Origin: Brevibacillus fluminis
GTDB taxonomy: Bacteria > Bacillota > Bacilli > Brevibacillales > Brevibacillaceae
Assembly (NCBI RefSeq): GCF_003710825.1
Contig: NZ_RHHQ01000019.1
Span: forward strand, 81,599 to 145,598
DNA length: 64,000 nucleotides
Direction of reading: 5' to 3'
Of this stretch, positions 43,263-51,712 are shown in pieces. Position 1 is the first letter of the stretch; every line of letters starts with the position of its first letter. A program made the translations under genes and the position numbers. Below the pieces are notes generated by a model. The model was given only the letters and a program-made list of their open reading frames with translations. It had not been told where the DNA came from and made no database searches.

Positions 43263-43678
43263 TGGGGCAAGTAATCACAACGATCGTAAGCATCATGCTC
43301 CTTCTGCTAGTCCCACTAGGTATTGTTCAAATTCATACTGCTTTGCAAACCGAAAATGAATTATTGGAGCTGAGTTTGGCAGCAACCAAATATATCAGTA
43401 ATCACGGTGGACGAAACGATGGTGAGATAAAGACCAAGGTGAGAGCGTTTATCCAACAGGAGCTAGTGCAGAAGCGTTCTCGCCTGCAAGCAAATGATGT
43501 CCGCCTTGACGTCACCCGAATCAAAATGAATGACCCCATCCTTTGGAGCCATGAGGATGAGTTTCAGGTGAATATGGAGATACCTTACCCTGCCATTACG
43601 ACGCTTTTTGCACAGTGGCAAAGACCGCTTCACGTGATGAGGATTGGTACAATCAATACGATGGATTACGACTTATAG
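43262..43678 (+). CDS. TadE-like protein f, Tad cluster II
   Basis: A 138-residue protein with an N-terminal membrane segment (TTIVSIMLLLLVPLGIVQI) and an external part LELSLAATKYISNHGGRNDGEI ... that resembles TadE-type minor pilins in plan. It overlaps the upstream gene by one base and starts at ATG 43262. It lacks a recognisable prepilin cleavage site. Confidence 0.6.
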   Translation: MGQVITTIVSIMLLLLVPLGIVQIHTALQTENELLELSLAATKYISNHGGRNDGEIKTKVRAFIQQELVQKRSRLQANDVRLDVTRIKMNDPILWSHEDEFQVNMEIPYPAITTLFAQWQRPLHVMRIGTINTMDYDL

Positions 43679-43717
43679 GAGGGCATTCGTACGGGCATAC
43701 ATGTACTTACCACCTCC

Positions 43718-44287
43718 ATGATGCTCTTTTTCCTGCTGCTTGGTTTGGTCGTTGTTGACACCGACTTGGCTCTGCAAAAGAAGCAAGAGGTGAAAACATT
43801 GCTGGAGTTAGCCAATCACGATGCGACCTGGGCAATCGACCAGGCGTTGAAGACGGAAGGAATCATCGATTTGGTGGAAACGGAGGCAATAAGCCGATTT
43901 GATCGCCGCATGGAACAAAATGGACGGTATCGTCGTCAAGGCGCTGTGTTTATTCCAGCTCAAAAAAGTGTGACCACTGATCAAATCGCTATTCTTCATT
44001 ATTATATCGATTTTACCCAATGGCGAAAAAACACACAGCTTTCGTTGACGTACAGGGGAGACAAACTGGTCGTAGACAATGTCGCGATCGACAGTCAGGT
44101 GCAACCGTCAGGCGGCGTCCTGCAAATCACTGTCACCACCGAGTCTGCAGAGCGATTGACATTAGCGCCGAAGCGGATGATCGGCCCATCGCTGGTAGCG
44201 GTCGGATATGTAGATGAACAGCCGTTATTTCAGCTGCTGCCAGGACATTCATTCCCCGTTGTGAGTGTGGAGGAATTGAAATGGTAA
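43718..44287 (+). CDS. TadE-like protein g, Tad cluster II (start uncertain)
   Basis: At least 189 residues: a membrane segment (MMLFFLLLGLVVVDTDLAL), then a helical and beta external part. The first ATG is 35 bases from the good ribosome-binding site TAGGAGGG (43677-43684). The frame stays open upstream, encoding IRTGIHVLTTS, so translation may begin at a rare codon such as ATT 43685, or the ATG may be used with poor spacing. It is the last gene of cluster II. No family is recognised. Confidence 0.58.
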   Translation: MMLFFLLLGLVVVDTDLALQKKQEVKTLLELANHDATWAIDQALKTEGIIDLVETEAISRFDRRMEQNGRYRRQGAVFIPAQKSVTTDQIAILHYYIDFTQWRKNTQLSLTYRGDKLVVDNVAIDSQVQPSGGVLQITVTTESAERLTLAPKRMIGPSLVAVGYVDEQPLFQLLPGHSFPVVSVEELKW

Positions 44288-44467
44288 TATCAGGGTTTCA
44301 TGTCAGGTATAAATGATTTTTCGGTGCTTAGGCTTATTTACAAGAGCCGAATTATTCTGTTAATATGTAAGAAAGCGTTTTATCGATCAGCGGTCGTTTC
44401 GAGGTTCACTCTCCAAACACCCCGTCTGCTCGTAAAGTAAAACGCATGTGAAGTGGGGTAGTCCAAC

Positions 44468-44803
44468 TTGTACGATAAAGATACCATTTATGTCATCGGA
44501 GATGCGCAATCATCTACGAACAATCCCATTACGCAGCAATTTAGTTCTTTTTTTATTGCACTGGTCGTCGATACCACCAATAACAAAATAGTTGATGCAA
44601 GTTGTTCTGCCACGGTTCAATTAACTTCCGATTTTACTCGTTCACTATTTGTCGGCCATTCCATTTTGGCTTCTGATGAATTGGAGAACCAGATTCGGAC
44701 TCGATATTTTGGATCTTCCCAAAAGGCATTGATTGTGGCCTACAAAGATGCGCAGAAAAAGTACAAATTAGCTATCTCATCTCGGCAGAAAACAGAACTG
44801 TAA
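44468..44803 (+). CDS. DUF3870 domain protein
   Basis: A 111-residue soluble protein with the DUF3870 pattern: YVIGDAQSSTNNPI at the start, FIALVVDTTNNKIVDASCSATVQLTSDFTRSLFVG in the middle and IRTRYFGSSQKALIVAYKDAQKKYK at the end. The start is TTG, with GTGGGGTAG upstream. The family's function is unknown. Hairpins and the dpp operon follow. Confidence 0.78.
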   Translation: MYDKDTIYVIGDAQSSTNNPITQQFSSFFIALVVDTTNNKIVDASCSATVQLTSDFTRSLFVGHSILASDELENQIRTRYFGSSQKALIVAYKDAQKKYKLAISSRQKTEL

Positions 44804-44819
44804 TGAAAAAGAGAGCTGC

Positions 44820-44858
44820 TTTATTTATTCGTATGCCTTCGCATACAGCGTAAATAAA
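44820..44858 (+). other. Extended stem-loop after the DUF3870 gene
   Basis: TTTATTTA pairs with TAAATAAA outside, and GTATGC pairs with GCATAC inside around a CTTC loop. Confidence 0.55.
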
Positions 44859-44900
44859 ACCCAGCAAATGCGAATGAATCAACGCATTTGGTGGGTTTTT
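44856..44900 (+). terminator. Terminator or attenuator before dppB
   Basis: AAACCCAGCAAATGCG pairs with CGCATTTGGTGGGTTT (one mismatch), followed by T residues. It ends only about 20 bases before the dppB ribosome-binding site, leaving no room for a promoter between them. Confidence 0.75.
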
Positions 44901-44934
44901 GCTTTCTGTGCAAACTGGTAAAGGAGGGAAACTG

Positions 44935-45867
44935 TTGTTACAATTTATCATCCGTAGATTCATCTCTCTGATCGTAACGCTTTGGCTCATCGTTACACTC
45001 ACTTTCTTCCTCATGCATGCGATTCCCGGTTCTCCCTTTGAAAAAGAGGGGAAAGGGCTTAGCGATGAGGTAGCGCAAAACATGATGGCTTATTACAACC
45101 TGGATAAGCCGCTATTAGTACAGTATGGTCTTTATTTAGAAAAACTGGTCCAGTTTGATTTGGGACCATCCATCGCGAACGCATCTGACTCCGTTAATAA
45201 AATGATCGGCCGCGGATTCCCGGTATCGTTTCAATTAGGGATCGTCTCCGTCCTGTTTGCCATCGTGGTGGGAATAGCGCTTGGCATAATCGCGGCACTG
45301 CGGCATAACCAAGTCATCGATTATGTTGCTATGATTATTGCCGTCATCGGTATATCCGTACCGAGTTTTGTTATCGCGACGTTATTAATCAAGTATCTGG
45401 CCGTAAAGTGGGGGCTACTGCCGACAGCAACATGGGGTACTTGGAAGCATATCATCATGCCTGCTTTGGCGCTTTCTTTTAGTCCGATTGCTATCATTGC
45501 CCGTCTTACCCGTACCAATATGCTTGAGGTGCTGACGCAGGAATATATCGAGACGGCCCGTGCAAAAGGGTTGTCACCGTTTCAAATCATTATGAAACAT
45601 GCATTGCGCAATGCGGTTCTGCCTGTAGTTACTTTGCTCGGCTCGCTAATCGCCAATGTTTTGACAGGAAGCTTTGTCATCGAGAAGATCTTTGCTATCC
45701 CGGGAATGGGGAAATTTTTCGTAGCGGGTATCAACAACCGCGATTACTCGGTTATTATGGGAACGACTGTTTTTTATAGCGCATTCTTGATCTTGATGAT
45801 GTTCGTCGTCGATATTTTGTACGGCATCATTGACCCACGTATTAAACTGAGCAGAAAGGAGAGTTAG
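44935..45867 (+). CDS. dppB: Oligo/dipeptide ABC transporter permease (DppB/OppB)
   Basis: A 310-residue inner-membrane permease with six helices and the EAA motif (EYIETARAKGLSPFQIIMKHALRNAVLPV). The first TTG in frame is 44899, but AAAGGAGG stands 7 bases before TTG 44935, which gives the usual start LQFIIRRFISLIVTLW. It opens an operon matching Bacillus subtilis dppBCDE-ykfABCD in order, so the likely substrates are dipeptides or cell-wall peptides. Confidence 0.9.
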   Translation: MLQFIIRRFISLIVTLWLIVTLTFFLMHAIPGSPFEKEGKGLSDEVAQNMMAYYNLDKPLLVQYGLYLEKLVQFDLGPSIANASDSVNKMIGRGFPVSFQLGIVSVLFAIVVGIALGIIAALRHNQVIDYVAMIIAVIGISVPSFVIATLLIKYLAVKWGLLPTATWGTWKHIIMPALALSFSPIAIIARLTRTNMLEVLTQEYIETARAKGLSPFQIIMKHALRNAVLPVVTLLGSLIANVLTGSFVIEKIFAIPGMGKFFVAGINNRDYSVIMGTTVFYSAFLILMMFVVDILYGIIDPRIKLSRKES

Positions 45868-45871
45868 GTGC

Positions 45872-46789
45872 ATGATCGTTTCAGATGAATTATTCATCCC
45901 CATGAAAAAAGACGACCTGAATGCCGAAGCGATTGTGCGACCGCAGCTATCCTACTGGAAGGCAGCATGGATGCGTCTCCGCAAGAACAAGCTCGCACTG
46001 GTCGGATTGGTTGTCATCATCGTTCTAGCGGCGATGGCTATGATCGGTCCGGCGATTTCCGGGCATGACTATTCGAAACAATCGGTGATTAACAAAAATA
46101 AAGCGCCTTCCGAAGCCAACTGGTTTGGAACGGACGATTTCGGACGCGACGTGTTTACCCGCGTGTGGTATGGAGCACGAATCTCCTTGTTCGTCGGCCT
46201 GATGGCAGCGTTGATCGATTTCTTTATCGGAATCCTATACGGCGGTATCGCTGGGTATGTAGGGGGACGCGTCGACAATCTCATGATGCGTTTCGTTGAT
46301 ATCTTATATGGCTTGCCTTACCTGCTCGTTGTCATCCTGCTAATGGTCGTTATGGGTCCAGGATTGATGACCATCATCGTAGCTTTATCCGCAACTGGAT
46401 GGATCGGCATGGCGCGGACGGTTCGCGGTCAGGTTTTGCAAATGAAGAGCTCTGAATATGTACTGGCAGCCAAAACAATGGGTGCAAAGCCGTTTTATAT
46501 CATCCGCAAACATCTTTTACCTAACACAATCGGCATCATTATCGTCTACGTTACACTGTCTGTCCCAACGGCGATTTTCTCGGAAGCGTTCTTAAGCTTC
46601 CTGGGCTTGGGCGTTCAAGCGCCGATGGCCAGCTGGGGGGTAATGGCGAACGATGGATTGCCGACGATCTTGTCAGGTCATTGGTGGAGACTTTTCTTCC
46701 CGGCGTTTTTTATCTCTTTGACCATGCTGGCATTTAACGTGCTCGGTGACGGATTACGGGATGCATTCGATCCCAAGCAGAGGAGGTAG
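45872..46789 (+). CDS. dppC: Oligo/dipeptide ABC transporter permease (DppC/OppC)
   Basis: The second permease, 305 residues, with the OppC N-terminal domain (WKAAWMRLRKNKLALVGLVVII), the NWFGTDDFGRDVFTRVWYGARISL block and the EAA loop (SEYVLAAKTMGAKPFYIIRKHLLPN). It begins 5 bases after dppB. Confidence 0.92.
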   Translation: MIVSDELFIPMKKDDLNAEAIVRPQLSYWKAAWMRLRKNKLALVGLVVIIVLAAMAMIGPAISGHDYSKQSVINKNKAPSEANWFGTDDFGRDVFTRVWYGARISLFVGLMAALIDFFIGILYGGIAGYVGGRVDNLMMRFVDILYGLPYLLVVILLMVVMGPGLMTIIVALSATGWIGMARTVRGQVLQMKSSEYVLAAKTMGAKPFYIIRKHLLPNTIGIIIVYVTLSVPTAIFSEAFLSFLGLGVQAPMASWGVMANDGLPTILSGHWWRLFFPAFFISLTMLAFNVLGDGLRDAFDPKQRR

Positions 46790-46794
46790 CGCAC

Positions 46795-47808
46795 GTGGAC
46801 AATTTGCTTGAAGTAAAAGGGCTACACGTCGCCTTCAAAACGCATGGCGGCGAAATCAAGGCTGTTCGCGGTGTTGACTTTTCCTTGAAACGAGGAGAGA
46901 CGCTGGCGATCGTAGGGGAGTCCGGCTGCGGCAAGAGTGTTACCGCACGCAGCATCATGCGGCTTATCCCTGAGCATGTCGGCAAGATCACGCAAGGCAG
47001 CATTTTGTTCAAAGGTGAGGAGCTGGTTACGCTCCCGGAAAAAGAAATGCGCTCGAAGCGCGGATCTGAAATCTCGATGATTTTCCAGGATGCGATGACC
47101 TCGTTAAACCCTACGCTGACCATCGGCGAGCAGATCATGGAAGGCATCATTCGCCATCAAAAAGTGTCGCGAAGTGAAGCGAAACGTCAGGCGGTTGAAA
47201 TCTTGCAGCTGGTCGGAATCGCGAATCCAGAGAGCCGGCTGAAACAATACTTGTATCAATTCAGCGGCGGTATGCGGCAGCGCATCATGATCGCTATCGC
47301 GCTGGTCTGCAAACCATCTATCTTGATTGCCGACGAGCCGACGACAGCACTGGATGTGACGATTCAGGCGCAAATCATTGACCTGTTTAAAACCATTCAG
47401 CAAAAAACAGGCGTCTCCATCATCATCATTACACATGACTTGGGTGTAGTAGCCAAGATTGCAGACCGGGTCAATGTCATGTATGCGGGGAAAGTCGTCG
47501 AAACCGGTCCGGTTCGAGAGATTTTCTACAACCCGCAGCATCCATATACAAAGGGGCTGCTGGCCTCGATGCCACGCCTTGATGCGGATCGCAACATCCC
47601 GCTGAGTCCCATTCCGGGAACGCCGCCAGATTTGTTCGCGCCGCCGGTTGGATGCGCATTTGCGGCCCGTTGTGATTATGCTTTGGAAGTGTGCCGTAAG
47701 CATCAGCCTGAACAGACCGATGTGACGGCGGCTCATCAAGTGACTTGTTGGCTGCAGGACCCGCGTGCTCAAAAGGCATTGCAGTCACTTACCAAAACTG
47801 GCTCGTAA
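46795..47808 (+). CDS. dppD: Oligo/dipeptide ABC transporter ATPase (DppD/OppD)
   Basis: A 337-residue ATPase. Walker A GESGCGKSVT, signature FSGGMRQRIMIA and Walker B ILIADEPTTALDVT are intact. The C-terminal oligopeptide-transporter domain has a Cys cluster (PVGCAFAARCDYALEVCRKHQP) of the type that binds an iron-sulfur cluster in some OppD proteins. The start is GTG behind GAGGAGG. Confidence 0.93.
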   Translation: MDNLLEVKGLHVAFKTHGGEIKAVRGVDFSLKRGETLAIVGESGCGKSVTARSIMRLIPEHVGKITQGSILFKGEELVTLPEKEMRSKRGSEISMIFQDAMTSLNPTLTIGEQIMEGIIRHQKVSRSEAKRQAVEILQLVGIANPESRLKQYLYQFSGGMRQRIMIAIALVCKPSILIADEPTTALDVTIQAQIIDLFKTIQQKTGVSIIIITHDLGVVAKIADRVNVMYAGKVVETGPVREIFYNPQHPYTKGLLASMPRLDADRNIPLSPIPGTPPDLFAPPVGCAFAARCDYALEVCRKHQPEQTDVTAAHQVTCWLQDPRAQKALQSLTKTGS

Positions 47809-47895
47809 GAAGATGTTTGTAGGAAGGGATGAACTGTCGCCACAGGCGCCTGTCATCTTCCATATATACACACATGTAAAAGGGGGAAACATTCA

Positions 47896-49554
47896 GTGAA
47901 AAAAAGATCATCGATCATGCTCTCCGTTTCATTGGCAGCTTCCATGTTAGCAGTAGGCTGTTCATCAAATGAACCAGCGCAAAACAATCAAGCGGCACCA
48001 GCGCCATCTGACAGTTCCAAAGAAACCCCGACACCACAAGACCAACATTCAAAACTTTTGCTCCTGAACAACCTTAAAGAGCCGACTTCTTTGGATCCGC
48101 CAATCGGTTTCGACCAAATTTCGTATGACATCCTGAACAACATGATGGAAGGGATGACTCGCCTCGGCAAGGACAACAATCCGGAGCCGGCGGCAGCGAA
48201 AGAATGGAAAATCAGCGAAGACGGAAAGACCTACACATTCCTTTTGCGTGACGGAATCAAGTGGTCGAATGGTGACCCTGTTACCGCTCAAGACTTCGAA
48301 TTTGCTTGGAAACGTCTGTTAGATCCTCAAACGGCATCCCCAGCAGCTTTCCTGGGCTATGTGTTTGAGGGTGGAGAAGCGTTTGGCAATGGCAAAGGCA
48401 AAGCGGAAGATGTCAAAATCAAAGCGCTTGATGACAAGACATTGGAAGTGAAACTGGCTTACCCGGCACCTTATCTCATTCACATGGTTTCCAACCCAGC
48501 TTTCTTCCCGGTTCATAAAGCAACCGTAGAGAAAGATCCGAAATGGGCTGCAGATGCCAAAACAATCTTGAGCAATGGACCGTTCAAGCTGACTGAGTGG
48601 ACACACGACAGCGAAGTGAAAATGGTCAAAAACGAGAACTACTGGGATGCTGCTAACGTCAAGCTTGACGGCGTGACGTGGAAAATGATCGATGATGAAA
48701 ACACTGAATATCAAATGTACCAGAACGAAGAGCTGCACACGTCCGGTGTTCCTGCGGATATGGCAGATCAATTGTTCAAGGACAATAAAGTAACGGTTGC
48801 AGACAGCGCGGGTACTTCTTTCTACCGTTTCAACGTAACGAAAGAGCCGTTTGACAATGTAAACATCCGTAAAGCGTTCAGCATGGCAATCGACCGTCAA
48901 ACATTGGTTGATTACGTACTGCAAGTGAAACAAAAGCCGGCATTTGCATTTGTATCGCCAGGCATGGCTGATCCGGCAGGCGGCGATTTCCGTGAAGTTG
49001 GCGGCGACTATGTGAAGTTCGATGCGGCAGAAGCCAAAAAATTGCTGGAACAAGGCATGAAGGAAAAAGGCTACAAACAATTGCCGGAAGTGACGATGAG
49101 CTATAGCAGCGGCACAACGAACGAAAAAGTCGCTCAAGCCCTGCAAGAAATGTTCAAACAAAACATCGGCGTAGATGTAAAAATGCAGAAGATGGAAAGC
49201 AAAGTGCTGACAGCCGAGCAGAAGAAACTCCAGCTGCAGCTGTCCCGTTCTTCCTTCTTGCCTGACTTCGGTGACCCGATCAACTTTATCGATGGCTTCC
49301 AAACTGGCAACCCTATGAACCGTACTGGTTGGAGCAACCCGAAATTCGACAAGCTGATCAAGGATGCATACAACCAGCCGGATAACAAAAAACGCTTCGA
49401 GCTGATGCATGAAGCGGAGAAAACGCTGTTTGAAGATGCGCCAATTGCCCCATTGTACTTCTACAACAGCACATACCTGCAAAGCGACAAAGTCGAAGGC
49501 ATTGTGCGCCATGCATTGGGCTATATGGACCTGAAATGGGCTGACTTAAAATAA
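47896..49554 (+). CDS. dppE: Peptide-binding lipoprotein (DppE/OppA type)
   Basis: A 552-residue extracellular substrate-binding lipoprotein (SBP_bac_5). Signal and lipobox SMLAVGC, then a Pro/Asn/Gln-rich linker, then the family start LLLNNLKEPTSLDPPIGFDQISYDILNNMMEG. Late motifs such as DFGDPINFIDGF and APIAPLYFYNSTYL are kept. The start is GTG with AAAGGGGG upstream. Its gene is followed by a terminator, as expected for a binding protein needed in excess. Confidence 0.92.
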   Translation: MKKRSSIMLSVSLAASMLAVGCSSNEPAQNNQAAPAPSDSSKETPTPQDQHSKLLLLNNLKEPTSLDPPIGFDQISYDILNNMMEGMTRLGKDNNPEPAAAKEWKISEDGKTYTFLLRDGIKWSNGDPVTAQDFEFAWKRLLDPQTASPAAFLGYVFEGGEAFGNGKGKAEDVKIKALDDKTLEVKLAYPAPYLIHMVSNPAFFPVHKATVEKDPKWAADAKTILSNGPFKLTEWTHDSEVKMVKNENYWDAANVKLDGVTWKMIDDENTEYQMYQNEELHTSGVPADMADQLFKDNKVTVADSAGTSFYRFNVTKEPFDNVNIRKAFSMAIDRQTLVDYVLQVKQKPAFAFVSPGMADPAGGDFREVGGDYVKFDAAEAKKLLEQGMKEKGYKQLPEVTMSYSSGTTNEKVAQALQEMFKQNIGVDVKMQKMESKVLTAEQKKLQLQLSRSSFLPDFGDPINFIDGFQTGNPMNRTGWSNPKFDKLIKDAYNQPDNKKRFELMHEAEKTLFEDAPIAPLYFYNSTYLQSDKVEGIVRHALGYMDLKWADLK

Positions 49555-49568
49555 TAAAATAATGCGCC

Positions 49569-49613
49569 GGGGGTAGTCATTCGCGTTTAGTGAATGATTC
49601 TCCCCCTTTTTTT
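49569..49613 (+). terminator. Terminator between dppE and ykfA
   Basis: GGGGGTAGTCATTC pairs with GAATGATTCTCCCCC around a short loop, followed by seven T residues. It probably lowers expression of the downstream enzymes relative to the binding protein. Confidence 0.85.
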
Positions 49614-49644
49614 ACCAAATTACCGATGAAATCAGGTGAAAATC

Positions 49645-50580
49645 GTGACGATGAAGCTGAAACCAGCAACGTTGCAGGCGGGTGATACAATCGGTATCGT
49701 GGCTCCGGCGAGCTGGCCAAACGCGGAGAAAGGGCTGCGCGGGGCGAAATGGTTTGAACAGCGAGGCATTCGGGTAGAATTCGGGACTTCGCTTTCACGG
49801 CAGCACGGCTATCTAGGTGGAACCGATCAAGAGCGGGTGGATGAGCTGCATCAAATGTTTGCCAACCCGGCGATTAAAGGGATTTTTTGCGCATGTGGCG
49901 GTTATGGAACAGGTCGAATCGCATCGATGCTCGACTATGATCTGATCCGCCAAAACCCTAAAATTTTCTGGGGATACAGCGATATTACCTTTTTGCTGAA
50001 TGCGTTTTATCAAAAAGCGGGTTTGGTTACGTTTCACGGTCCGATGCTCAGCTCTGATATTGGCCAAGACGATGTGCATCCCCTCACGCTGGACACGCTT
50101 GAGCAAGCTTTTGCGCCTATAAAGTTCACTTATACGGAAGATATTTCACCGTTACGTACTTTGGTGGAGGGTGAGGCAACCGGCGAGATTGTTGGCGGTA
50201 ACCTCTCGTTATTGACGAGCGGGATCGGAACGGAATTTGAGATTGATACAAAAGGAAAGCTGTTGCTGATCGAAGAGGTAGATGAAGATATTTACCGCGT
50301 CGATCGTATGCTGAATCAACTGAAGATGGCAGGCAAGTTTGACGATGCAGCGGGGGTTCTGCTGGCTGATTTCAAAAATTGCGAAGCGGGGAAACGTTCT
50401 CAAACGTTAAGCCTGGAGCAAGTTTTCATCGATCATATCCAGCCTGCAGGAAAGCCTGTGCTAAGCGGATTTTTGATTGGGCACTGCTCGCCGAATTTCG
50501 CAATCCCAATCGGGGCGCAAGGGACAATGAATACGTATAAAAAATCTCTACTATTGGAGGAATCCGGTGTTCGCGCGTAG
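49645..50580 (+). CDS. ykfA: LD-carboxypeptidase (S66 family)
   Basis: Cleaves the terminal D-Ala from murein tetrapeptides in the cytoplasm. The nucleophile Ser is in FWGYSDITFLL, the Glu in LLLIEEVDEDIYRVDRML and the His in FLIGHCSPNFAIPIG, giving the Ser-Glu-His set of the S66 family. No signal peptide is seen. Candidate starts are GTG 49636, GTG 49645 and ATG 49651; AGGTGA before 49645 makes it the likeliest. It is in the place of B. subtilis ykfA. Confidence 0.9.
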   Translation: MTMKLKPATLQAGDTIGIVAPASWPNAEKGLRGAKWFEQRGIRVEFGTSLSRQHGYLGGTDQERVDELHQMFANPAIKGIFCACGGYGTGRIASMLDYDLIRQNPKIFWGYSDITFLLNAFYQKAGLVTFHGPMLSSDIGQDDVHPLTLDTLEQAFAPIKFTYTEDISPLRTLVEGEATGEIVGGNLSLLTSGIGTEFEIDTKGKLLLIEEVDEDIYRVDRMLNQLKMAGKFDDAAGVLLADFKNCEAGKRSQTLSLEQVFIDHIQPAGKPVLSGFLIGHCSPNFAIPIGAQGTMNTYKKSLLLEESGVRA

Positions 50581-50617
50581 TCTAATACAAGAAGAGCAAG
50601 TGAAGGTGGAGTCAAAT

Positions 50618-51697
50618 ATGATTATTCAGGACATCGAGGTAAAGCGGTTTTCTGTACCGCTGAAGAAGCCTTTCAAAACTGCCCTGCGCACTGCTTACAA
50701 TCTCGATTCGATCCTTGTCAAAATCACCTGCGACAATGGAATGGTCGGGTGGGGGGAAGCGCCCGCGACGATCGTGATAACCGGTGACAGCATTGAAAGC
50801 ATTGAGGCAGCAATTGTAAATACGATGAAGCCGCAGTTGATCGGCAAAAGTCTGCTGGCGTACGAGCAAGTGTTCCATACGCTGCACCAGTCCATGGTGG
50901 GCAACAGCAGTGCGAAAGCTGCTGTAGATATGGCTCTGTACGATTTGATCGCACAACGCTGCAATTTGCCACTGTACCAGCTGCTGGGTGGTTATAAAAA
51001 TCAGTTGGAAACCGACTACACCGTAAGCGTCAATTCTCCGAAGGAGATGGGGGAAGACGCGTTGGAATACTTGAAGCAAGGGTTCAACGTGCTCAAAATC
51101 AAGGTAGGCAAAGATAATATTGACGAAGACATTCTGCGTATTCAGGAGATTCGCAAATCGGTCGGCAACCAGGTGAAAATTCGCCTCGATGCGAATCAGG
51201 GCTGGGATATGAAAGAAGCAATTCGTTCGATCCGCAAAATGGAGGACATGGGCCTAGACATCGAGCTGGTGGAACAACCGGTAAAAGCTCATGATATCGA
51301 AGGTTTGCGTCGCGTCACCCATGCCGTTGATACACCGGTTATGGCGGATGAAAGCGTATTTTCTCCTGCGCAGGCATTTGAGATCCTGCATACGAGAGCA
51401 GCCGATCTGCTCAATATCAAGCTGATGAAATCCGGAGGGATTTTCAAAGCGCAGCTGATCAACCAAATGGCGGAAGAGTGCGGTGTTCCATGCATGGTAG
51501 GCTGCATGATCGAATCGCGCTTGTCAGTCACGGCGGCAGCGCATTTTGCAGCAAGCAAGAAAAACATCACTCGCTTTGATTTTGACGCGCCGCTCATGCT
51601 GTTGAACGATGTTGTGGATGGCGGTGTGCGCTATGATGGGCGCTTAATGACATTGCCTGATTTGCCGGGCTTGGGCATCCGCTCGGTAAACGTGTAG
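50618..51697 (+). CDS. ykfB: L-Ala-D/L-Glu (dipeptide) epimerase
   Basis: An enolase-superfamily enzyme that epimerises L-Ala-D-Glu from murein so that it can be used as a common dipeptide. The catalytic lysines lie in LKIKVGKDN and LLNIKLMKSGG, and metal ligands in RLDANQGW, ELVEQPV and VMADESVF. The ATG at 50618 gives the usual N-terminus MIIQDIEVKRFSVPLKKPFKTA (359 residues); an upstream extension to 50567 overlaps ykfA. Confidence 0.92.
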   Translation: MIIQDIEVKRFSVPLKKPFKTALRTAYNLDSILVKITCDNGMVGWGEAPATIVITGDSIESIEAAIVNTMKPQLIGKSLLAYEQVFHTLHQSMVGNSSAKAAVDMALYDLIAQRCNLPLYQLLGGYKNQLETDYTVSVNSPKEMGEDALEYLKQGFNVLKIKVGKDNIDEDILRIQEIRKSVGNQVKIRLDANQGWDMKEAIRSIRKMEDMGLDIELVEQPVKAHDIEGLRRVTHAVDTPVMADESVFSPAQAFEILHTRAADLLNIKLMKSGGIFKAQLINQMAEECGVPCMVGCMIESRLSVTAAAHFAASKKNITRFDFDAPLMLLNDVVDGGVRYDGRLMTLPDLPGLGIRSVNV

Positions 51698-51712
51698 AGG
51701 AGTGTTGGAAAA

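Noticed and set aside
44288..44467. Possible cre site and promoter before the DUF3870 gene
   Set aside because: AGAAAGCGTTTTAT matches cre at only 11 of 14 positions and the TAATAT box has no good -35; too weak to list.
48319..49512. 397-codon open frame on the reverse strand across dppE
   Set aside because: A shadow of the binding-protein gene; the translation is compositionally odd (very rich in Phe, His and Val) with no domain.
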